In this document: in pieces, positions 58,801 through 64,000 of the stretch
Position numbering within the stretch: position 1 is the first letter of the stretch
How the letters are laid out: each line of letters starts with the position of its first letter
Assembly (NCBI RefSeq): GCF_037975245.1
Contig: NC_092583.1
Location: forward strand, 3,464,764-3,528,763
DNA from: Apostichopus japonicus
Taxonomy: Eukaryota; Echinodermata; Holothuroidea; Aspidochirotida; Stichopodidae
Length of the DNA stretch: 64,000 nucleotides
Direction of reading: 5' to 3'
The notes under the pieces: generated by a model
Database searches by the model: none
What the model was told of the DNA's origin: nothing
The model's input: the letters and a program-made list of their open reading frames with translations, nothing else
Position numbers and translations under genes: made by a program

Positions 58801-60756
58801 AATGTTAAGTTACCTTTGCTTCTTAAAAGTGTGGCAGATATTATTTTATCATGTTTCTGTCTATTTGCAAGAGCATGGGCTCTTGCACAACGATTTTTCT
58901 AATGACGAGAAAAAAAGGTGGTCGAATGCAAAAAAAAGTCAAAAAACTTATAGTACGAGTGGGGTTCGAACCCACGCGGACATTCGTCCATTGGAACTTA
59001 AGTCCAACGCCTTAACCACTCGGCCATCGTACTAGTTAAATTAATGGGTAGCAAAGTGTTATTATATGCACTATCATGAATAAACGGTCATTTATTTGAA
59101 TTTTTAAAATTGACAACATGTAATCATCCCAGAAAAGATGGGATCTTACTTTTGCTCGCTAAAAGATGGTAAATTCTGTACATTAACGTGCTTTTCATGT
59201 TTTTTAAAATGCACAACAAAGAACGAATAAATACTATGGAAGTGTTAACATGCCATTTAATGAATATGCCAGTTATTTGAAAAGACATTAAAAAAAATGT
59301 GACATACGTCTGGCTAGGCTAACGTAATACTGATTGGTTCTTGGATTCTAACTTGAAGTGCAATTTTAATAGTTAATAAACTAATTCGTATCACGATACA
59401 ACATGAAAGCTATTAAAACTGATTCGAATTCAATAAAAAAATAAAGCTCACAATTTATCATAATGTTATGAGCCTAATGTCATACCTTGTAGAATACTTG
59501 TCAACTCGTCTCTTCTGCACTTGATCCTATCAACATTCTGCATTTAATTAATGAATGAATGAATCCTTAAAGTTAGAAATTATCTATTATTCTATCATTA
59601 TCTTTTTGCGTGTAATGATTGTGTTGCTTTAAAGAATATGCTACTACGCTCACCAGTTAGTAAACGCACAATTTTTGTACTCCCGAAATGGAATAACTTA
59701 ATAATTCACACCCATTCCTTCTTTCTACTACTCAATGATTTTGCAAACCAGAAAAAAACAGAATACTTTCAAGGATAGGCTTCAAATCATTAACGATAAT
59801 TCTTTGAGGAATCGCTAATGTAAATGTACATGGCTTTGTATTTACACTGCACCTAAAAGATTCCGTACTAAGAGCAAACTCTATGTAACACGTATGTAGT
59901 ACTGTTTTACCTCCATGGTGGTACGTGTAGGCTAAATAATGTAGACTAAATAAACAATCCAATTTTCGGCGGAGGCATATTGTATTTGTAACGTACATTT
60001 ATCTACAAAAAAGTGTGTAGACGTGGTACAGCATAGGATCTTGTACTTGTAGGAATGAAATGTTTTACTTGATAGTTCTTTGCTTCTGAAAATGTAGCTT
60101 AAATAAGGGATATATGTAAAGCATTCTTTCAAAGTATAGAGTGAACCGATTTCATGTCATTGGTGATTGAGCGAACTTACTAACATAGTACTGTAGGGCG
60201 GGTAACACTGTGTAAGTTTGTAACATGCTTGCTCGCTGTGCTCAACACACTGTAATACTAGGCCAATACTGCGTTTAGTTAGTCTGTCAAATTATCCAAG
60301 CTGTGCCTGAAGTACATATATTTTCCTGGAGGGAAGGCCAAACGTTAGATCTACATAGATTATCAGGCCACGGCTAGACATACTATCACCTATCCTAGTC
60401 AATATAACTATATCACACAGAATGAGGTAATGTATTGAAAAACTGGCAGCATTATAAGAAATGAAGTTGAAACCATTCCTCTAAAACACTTTCCGTAACT
60501 ATCTTGGAGGTAGGCTTGTTCTATTGTTCTTATGTATAGACGAAATAAATGTAATGAAAAAGGTGTAAGATGGTGATTGGACTCAATTGCCTCCTTGAGT
60601 TACATTTGCTAATCATTCGGTTTTTGCATGTGCAAAAAGTTCAGCAGACTTGCCAATGAAAATGTGAAAAATTGGGAATTCTTTATTTCAGTCAATGTCC
60701 ATTGAAAGTCATTACTTACGTTATTGACATCTGCACTTGCTCCCAAAACCAAGTCT
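39245..60756 (-). CDS. Ankyrin-repeat protein, 3' six exons (5' part not identified)
   Basis: Exons in transcript order: 60756-60720, 59537-59486, 47055-46855, 42458-42241, 40318-40173, 39359-39245. All introns are GT-AG; every join is in phase and the last exon ends in TGA. They give the C-terminal 255 residues. The first exon encodes the end of an ankyrin repeat (DLVLGASADVNN). After an insert rich in Gly/Asp/Ser come NPYDGRSPIHRAVE...VNLLLKTDSEIA and DRDGFSPLHLACQLDRKKIVKKLL, two good ankyrin repeats, and LDGRLPEE, a partial one. The tail has KKAR and a charged end (DKLNKRFLEEK). Ankyrin repeats bind other proteins; the partner is unknown and I do not recognise the orthologue. Two exons are very small (37 and 52 nt). 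The 12.4-kb intron between exons 2 and 3 holds a tRNA/satellite array. The upstream start is beyond 60756, perhaps outside the window. Confidence 0.8.
39375..40056. repeat. Tandem repeat of about 228-bp units filling an ankyrin-gene intron
   Basis: Three units start with GGACACAAAGAACTATTGTC at about 39375, 39604 and 39831. Each has a C-run and GACATGGACACAGATTTTCA. The array fills most of the 813-bp intron between the last two exons and starts 15 bp from the splice acceptor. Confidence 0.92.
40715..41791 (+). mobile_element. hAT-like element with a nested MITE
   Basis: Ends CAGTGGCGGCAG and (reverse strand) CAGGCGCGGCGT are imperfect inverted repeats, flanked by an exact TATATATG at 40707-40714 and 41792-41799. 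TA-richness lowers the weight of that duplication slightly. A CAGTGGCGGAGC-family MITE is nested at 41089-41474. Lies in an ankyrin-gene intron. Confidence 0.82.
41089..41474 (-). mobile_element. Nested CAGTGGCGGAGC-family MITE, inverted copy
   Basis: Reverse-oriented relative of 20971-21349. The right end GCTCCGCCACTG is intact and the left end has lost its terminal C. Flanks CCCTTACT (41081-41088) and CCCTTCCT (41475-41482) are an 8-bp duplication with one change. Confidence 0.85.
42745..42900. repeat. Dispersed repeat, second copy of the 25540-25725 family
   Basis: Shares GGAATGCACCA, a C-run, GCTTCAACGA and TTAAAATCCTGG in the same order as 25540-25725. Confidence 0.5.
43109..43333 (-). 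mobile_element. tRNA-derived SINE, copy 2 with head
   Basis: Read on the minus strand from about 43333, it has an A-box TAGCTCAGTGGTTA and a B-box-like GTTTCGAGTCAC, then a body ending in AGCTTGCGGC and TCCTGCTTGCAGGAGGATCT. A headless copy lies at 25311-25485. Confidence 0.82.
43334..44920. other. Ankyrin-gene intron sequence
   Basis: Holds a (CA)n/(TA)n microsatellite at about 44010-44111 and poly-C tracts near 43610-43630 and 43925-43935. A 94-codon minus-strand frame at 44564-44848 has no splice-supported link to the gene and no recognised domain. Confidence 0.5.
44921..45287 (+). mobile_element. TTAA-flanked MITE, copy 2 (uninterrupted)
   Basis: Left end AGGCATTGAAGACTCGCC preceded by TTAA (44917-44920); right end CGAGTCTTCACACCCT followed by TTGA, a decayed TTAA. 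It carries the single ATGTACT site that is duplicated around the nested element in copy 1. Confidence 0.88.
45288..46854. other. Ankyrin-gene intron sequence
   Basis: No gene. A short foldback has arms GGTGGCCAGACAT (45450-45462) and ATGTCTGGTCACC (45494-45506), one mismatch, possibly the remnant of a transposon end. Confidence 0.5.
47081..47515. repeat. Tandem duplication of about 219-bp unit
   Basis: AATAGTTCCAGAAAA to AATATCAAATAGGTT is repeated from about 47300 with about 90% similarity. It begins about 26 bp upstream (in transcript sense) of the ankyrin exon acceptor at 47055. Confidence 0.9.
48109..48190 (-). tRNA. tRNA-Leu(UAA), copy 1
   Basis: 82 nt on the minus strand with D-arm TGGCCGAGTGGTTAAGGC, anticodon loop CTTAAGT (anticodon TAA), a long variable arm GGAC-AAAT-GTCC and T-arm GGGTTCGAACCC. 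The acceptor stem GATAAGG/CCCTATC has one A-C mismatch, unlike the other two copies. A T-run for Pol III termination follows about 14 nt downstream. CCA is not encoded. Confidence 0.93.
48686..48707. repeat. 22-bp perfect palindrome
   Basis: CATGACTGTAT followed immediately by its exact reverse complement. AT-rich centre; function unknown. Confidence 0.85.
49297..50600. repeat. Tandem array of about 90-105-bp A-tailed units, block 1
   Basis: About a dozen units of the form CTGGTTCAGTTGCTAGAAT-TGGTAAAATCCTAGACTGAC-ATCAACAACTGCAACTAAGG-GGCTGAAATCATCATGGT followed by an A-run of variable length. Read on the minus strand, each unit looks like a T-tract, TTTCAG, 65-70 nt, then AAAGGT. A second block lies at 54500-56165. 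Confidence 0.95.
50704..50997 (+). other. 97-codon ORF with an internal 31-codon repeat, copy 1
   Basis: Starts MNHRKDTLHENW; a 93-bp segment is repeated in frame with few changes, then a Pro/Ile-rich end. The predicted protein is identical to that at 56253-56546, 5549 bp away, although a silent T-to-A change distinguishes the DNA. No domain recognised. It may be a remnant of a coding repeat or a transposon. Preservation may reflect recent duplication rather than selection. Confidence 0.4.
51215..53320. repeat. AT-rich satellite, about 180-bp units, 11-12 copies
   Basis: GATAGGATTTTAGTATATG recurs at about 51404, 51587, 51773, 51945, 52130, 52312, 52490, 52670, 52848, 53025 and 53201 (last degenerate). 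Spacings are 172-186 bp. Other shared parts are TCTAGGTTGTTTTAATTTTT and GGGCATGCAGATAAAGAGAA. The paralogous place at about 56770-56950 has only about one unit. Confidence 0.95.
53350..53434 (-). tRNA. tRNA-Leu(UAA), copy 2
   Basis: 85 nt, minus strand. Acceptor GGTACTG/CGGTACC pairs fully (one T-G). The anticodon stem TAGGA/TCCTA carries loop CTTAAGT, giving TAA. The variable arm is longer and differs from copies 1 and 3, and the T-arm is CGGGTTCGAACCCCG. A TTTTT terminator lies about 5 nt after the 3' end. A distinct isodecoder, not a recent copy of the others. Confidence 0.95.
53469..53939 (+). other. Diverged third copy of the 50.7/56.25-kb ORF region
   Basis: A 156-codon frame. Its second half aligns with 50.93-51.17 kb (shared AAAGTGACTGAC, TTAGTCAAATT, GAGAGTTTCTCAGATGGATCAC and GCTGTTGAATGTCT), while the first half is only weakly similar. 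The conserved part continues past the stop of the 97-codon ORFs, so the frame is probably not selected. Confidence 0.35.
54259..54499. repeat. Repeat X, copy 1
   Basis: Runs from GCCAGGATTTGAAGCCACC to ACCTTTGACCTCTACCACAAA and matches 56960-57199 at about 90%. It marks the left boundary of the second repeat block. Confidence 0.85.
54500..56165. repeat. Tandem array of about 90-105-bp A-tailed units, block 2
   Basis: About 16 units of the same family as 49297-50600. Alternating sub-types (TTGCTGGAATTTG versus TTGCTAGAATTGG) form short higher-order repeats, e.g. 54500-54740 and 54740-54990. Confidence 0.95.
56253..56546 (+). other. 97-codon ORF with an internal 31-codon repeat, copy 2
   Basis: Translates identically to 50704-50997. 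Flanks match for about 700 bp (A-tailed array before, one satellite-type unit after), so it belongs to a roughly 5.55-kb duplication. Confidence 0.4.
56960..57199. repeat. Repeat X, copy 2
   Basis: Second copy of 54259-54499, lying between the satellite-type unit and the GAT-rich minisatellite. Confidence 0.85.
57245..58770. repeat. GAT-rich minisatellite with higher-order repeats
   Basis: Degenerate GATGATTGTGGTGGTGAT-type triplets over 1.5 kb, with higher-order spacing near 290-300 bp (for example GGAGCATATGTT at about 57425, 57714 and 58226). Period-three composition gives open frames over 200 codons on both strands (Asp/Gly/Val/Met on one, His/Ile/Thr on the other) that are not genes. 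Confidence 0.95.
58952..59033 (-). tRNA. tRNA-Leu(UAA), copy 3
   Basis: 82 nt, minus strand. Acceptor AGTACGA/TCGTACT pairs perfectly; D-arm TGGCCGAGTGGTTAAGGC, anticodon loop CTTAAGT (TAA), variable arm GGAC-GAAT-GTCC, T-arm GTGGGTTCGAACCCCAC. A T-run follows within 5 nt. The best-formed of the three copies. Confidence 0.96.
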
Positions 60757-61214
60757 CTGCAGAACTTCAAACATTAGGACAGTTATATTTCTGGAAATGA
60801 TTAACTTCCATATAATTTTTACACTCCAAATTATTCAATAAAATATTGTAGCACCTGTAACAGCTAAATTTGTCAACATTTTTCATGTTTGTATTACCTT
60901 TTTGGAGGATTGTTGGAATGACGAACAAGTGTGAAAATATTTGAGAGGCAGATGGCTTCCAATGGCTAGTCAAACATTAAGCCAGGAACAAATTTTACAC
61001 ATTTTGTAGGTCTTTGCTCATTAACAGCTCTCAGGCATTATGTTATGTTTTAAAGGAAAATCAATACTAGAGATAATTCAAAATGCCACCATGTTATGCC
61101 ATCACAGTGACAGATTTCCAGGGAGTGTCTGTGGATTTTGAAAAGTGTCTGCCGATTGTATGAGCTGTTCTTTGAATATCCCTATATTTATAAAAAAAGG
61201 CCATGTCAATTTAA

Positions 61215-61522
61215 AGGCATTGAAGACTCGCCCCAAACCACGTGCAGCCATCTGAAAAACTTTCTTTTGCTTGCAAGTGACGTTTTGTTCGTGTCGCTAC
61301 AAAATGCAGACTGTAATGAAACTCGTTTGTATCCTGTGCTGTGGGTATTGACCACATCAGTATGTACTGACTGTACACTAGAGTCTAATTACTGACATTA
61401 GCAAGCTGTGTGTGTATTTTCTGAGATGGATGGTGGTGTTTAACACTTCTGTTATACCTCATTCAAAACTAGGTCAAATTACCGGCATTAGACGTTTCTT
61501 TTTGCGCGAGTCTTCACACCCA
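61215..61522 (+). mobile_element. TTAA-flanked MITE, copy 3
   Basis: Left end AGGCATTGAAGACTCGCC after TTAA (61211-61214); right end GCGAGTCTTCACACCCA followed by TTAA (61523-61526). Shorter than copy 2 by internal deletions and uninterrupted. Confidence 0.9.
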
Positions 61523-62041
61523 TTAACCTGCTAAGCTAAGCTATGACTGTTTATAACAAACATAGTTTCTACATGACTCAGAGGCACTATTACCAATATC
61601 GTTGAATATCCACAGCCAGTATAGTTCACAGGACAGACATGCCATACTTTGTGATGAATAATAGGACTTCCTTTTAGCTTTTTGTTTTTTTACAATTGGA
61701 ATATTTACTTGGACTAAATACTTGAGACAGCTTGAACCTAAGATATGGTTTATAACAACAAACTAGCAAAAGTACCCAGAGCATTGAATAATATTCAGCC
61801 AGTTGTTCAAGGAAAGGCATCAAGCCGTACTAGATGATCAATAGTAGGACTTCCTGTTAGCTTTTTCTTAATTTTTTTTTTTTTGGCAATTTGATTTAAA
61901 ACCTTCAACTATTGTACATACTTGTTTCTGAATGAGCTTTTTTCTTAGGCATTTGACAATTTTCCTTGAAACATAGAACCCTCAAAACAATTAGGGAGCC
62001 TCAACATTCCTTTCCTTTAAAGGGAGAGTGTAGGTATAGGG

Positions 62042-62440
62042 CAGGGTTGTCCAACCTATGGCCCGCGGGCCACAGTCCGGCCCGCCGCAGGGTTGCGTCC
62101 GGCCCGCCAGAGATGCTCTACGGTGCGAAATTTAAGTGAGCAGATTTATTGATAACAATCTGAAGCTATATAATCAATCATTCAAACTTTCTGGGTCCAA
62201 AAAAATGCATACAGGTCATTTTGTGTGACACTCTCTCAGCGGAGGGGGGGGGGGCTGAACTTTATTCATCTGTTTTATCAGGAAGGAAAATAAATCAGTG
62301 CGCTCCGCGCGCAGTGCTCACATTTTGTTGCCTTGGGCTTCGGGCAAAAAAAATTGAAAAATCGAGCGTAGGGTTCATGCGGCCCCCTCCATCATAATCA
62401 TTCCATGTAGCCCTTCTCTGCAAAAGGTTGGACAACCCTG
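62042..62440 (+). mobile_element. hAT-like MITE, CAGGGTTGTCCAACCT family, copy 2
   Basis: Perfect 16-bp inverted ends and an exact GTATAGGG duplication at 62034-62041 and 62441-62448. More than 90% similar by eye to 22651-23041, in the same orientation, inserted at an unrelated target. Confidence 0.95.
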
Positions 62441-63023
62441 GTATAGGGTATTGTCAGGGGTTGGGTGGGGTCAGCATCAATATCATGTCCCCCAGTTTCC
62501 TAGTTCACCAACTTCATCCAGAGTACTTTGAAAAGAGTACTTTGAAAAGATCTATAAATTTAGTTGAGCTGGTTACACTCTGGTGGCCCCTGGTTCCCCA
62601 CAAGGATATACAAATCTTCACAAAAAGATGCATAAAAATCTCTAGTATTGTTTAGACCCTAGTATGTACAGCCTAGTGTACCTTTCTTTTTCACAAAGCT
62701 ATTTTCCTGTATCTATTTCCTGTACTTCAGAGAACGTCCGCGGCAACGCTTTCGATTGATAATAGGGTCTTGCACATTTCTCCCAAGCAATCTTATGTTT
62801 TCTTTTGATTTTGGAAAATTTGCTTCGCAAAAGCAAAGAAGCCAATCAGGTTTGCCAATTGGGCCCACTCCCCCCAAATGTTTATTCAGCCACAGTGAAC
62901 AATCACTTAGCCTTAGATTGGTTTATACACTGCGAGACGGTCGCTATCATTCTGTGGAAGAAATATCTCACATGACACGCAATAATAATATGAATAAAGA
63001 TTTTGTGCTTTGCATAAGTTCAC

Positions 63024-63154
63024 GCCCCTCTTTGAGGGTGACGATAAAGGGCTCCTTGAAGTGTCAACATTCGTGACCATTACTTGACGATCTAGCATAT
63101 TTGGAGGCATTTGTACTGGACTGAACTGGGGTGGGGCTACTGCCAATTCAATGT
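63024..63154 (-). CDS. Candidate upstream exon (Pro/Ser-rich), weak
   Basis: On the minus strand TTTGACAG precedes an open stretch encoding DIELAVAPPQFSPVQMPPNM, then a segment with SPLSSPSKRG. A possible but poor donor (GGC|GTGAAC) closes it at 63024. The Pro/Ser-rich text looks more protein-like than nearby chance frames. Its exit phase does not join directly to the exon at 60756, so another exon or a different donor would be needed. It could also be unrelated. Confidence 0.25.
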
Positions 63155-64000
63155 CTGTCAAATGTTTTAGAAATAACACCTGTTGTTTCGATGCATCTTT
63201 TGTACATGAAGAACACCCATGCTCAGCTTCTTTAAAAAAAAACGAAGAAAAAACTAATGTTTATTTCGCAGTTTATGATTTGGTCATACACAACATTCAA
63301 AACTTTATTTTCCATACTTCTTTCAGCTTCCACATCGTAGGTCATATTACATGTTGGTCAGACTTAGAAATAACATCTATTTGTAGTGATGCATCTTATG
63401 GACGTGAAGAACACGCTTCTTTCAACTACCATATTGTAGATAATATTGTTCTGAATCAAACTGGTGTGATCCTTGAAAGGGATAAGCGTAGTGGTGAAAG
63501 AGGATTGCCTTTAAACAATTGTTAGACATTTTCTCCATCTTCAGAATTCCATACAAGTGACGGTAAGGAAGCGTAATGCCTCAAAGGAACTTTTCTAAAC
63601 TAAGAAACATATATTTCAAATTTGAAAATAGTTTGATGTTATGAAATTTGTTCTCTCAAAATTTTGAAGATTTTAAAAAAAAAAAAAATTGTCTGTATGA
63701 GTGGCAGCATAATCAATACGCTTTCCATAGCATCCCATGTACTGACTCTTGACTAGAGAGACATCACCATCAACTGTGGACTGGGTAGCTCAATACTGGT
63801 TGGTGCAGCTAGACATGAACTCTGAGACTTGTATTTCTAATGTCACCGGTTAAGCCACATACATACTACAGTAAATAATTTACCCAGGTTTCAAACTTTG
63901 TTTATAATGTCCATGGCCCTTTCTGCACACAGCTCATTTTGTATACAGGTGGTTTTCTCTGGTTGCCGGGGGAAGAAAACCAGTCCGGTGAGCTCGAAAA

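Larger units (their letters stand above)
60757..64000. other. Upstream intron or 5' flank of the ankyrin gene
   Basis: Contains two MITEs (61215-61522, 62042-62440), a weak candidate exon (63024-63154) and a short imperfect direct repeat (about 63170-63230 and 63365-63420). No promoter or certain upstream exon was found, although the exon at 60756 needs a preceding exon that ends with two bases of a split codon. Confidence 0.5.

Noticed and set aside
1..64000. CRISPR arrays, operons, ribosome binding sites, bacterial or viral genes
   Set aside because: The window is plainly eukaryotic. Tandem repeats present have degenerate, contiguous units without unique spacers.

Overview
The window looks like nuclear DNA of a marine invertebrate deuterostome, most likely an echinoderm (sea cucumber or sea urchin type). 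The evidence is spliced genes with GT-AG introns, intronless rhodopsin-family receptors, a clear DAP (death-associated protein 1) orthologue, eukaryotic tRNA-Leu genes with internal A and B boxes, tRNA-derived SINEs, and many short non-autonomous DNA transposons with 8-bp or TTAA target duplications. Nothing bacterial or viral was recognised. The species is inferred from overall character, not from a marker gene.

Layout. 1-12.6 kb holds two single-exon class A GPCR genes on the + strand (1973-3166 and 11151-12578). Between them lie microsatellites, a hairpin-type GGTCTCGCGGACC minisatellite (8877-9165) and a U2-snRNA-like locus (9863-10048) that keeps the U2 5' end but has a different body. 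13.4-17.1 kb is the three-exon DAP gene (+). Its first intron carries a TTAA-flanked MITE with a hAT-like element nested inside it. 20.9-23.1 kb is a cluster of three complete hAT-like MITEs and a SINE fragment. 23.3-31.7 kb is a nine-exon gene (-) that I reconstructed in full. It encodes a 487-aa protein with two EF-hands resembling the SPATA21/EFCAB3 family, with a polyA signal downstream and a CpG-rich putative promoter at about 32 kb.

32.2-39.2 kb is AT-rich non-coding sequence with nested transposons and minisatellites. From 39.2 kb to beyond about 60.8 kb runs the 3' part of an ankyrin-repeat gene (-). Six exons join in phase and give the last 255 residues; the 5' exons were not found with confidence. 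Its 12.4-kb intron (47.06-59.49 kb) is the most unusual part. It is a segmental array of roughly 5.2-5.6-kb period with three intact tRNA-Leu(UAA) genes, two blocks of about 100-bp A-tailed repeats, duplicated 97-codon ORFs with an internal 31-codon repeat, a roughly 180-bp AT-rich satellite, and a GAT-rich minisatellite. The last 3 kb hold another TTAA MITE, another hAT-like MITE and a weak candidate exon.

How the parts relate. The four protein genes do not form a pathway. They are two orphan-like receptors, an autophagy/mTOR-linked small protein, an EF-hand protein and an ankyrin scaffold. The more unusual material is in the repeats: at least three cases of one transposon inside another, one with a natural empty site in the same window; three tRNA genes spaced like units of a segmental duplication; and a U2-like RNA locus of near-normal U2 length. 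Both long multi-exon models rest on splice consensus plus phase-compatible joins and were not checked against transcripts.
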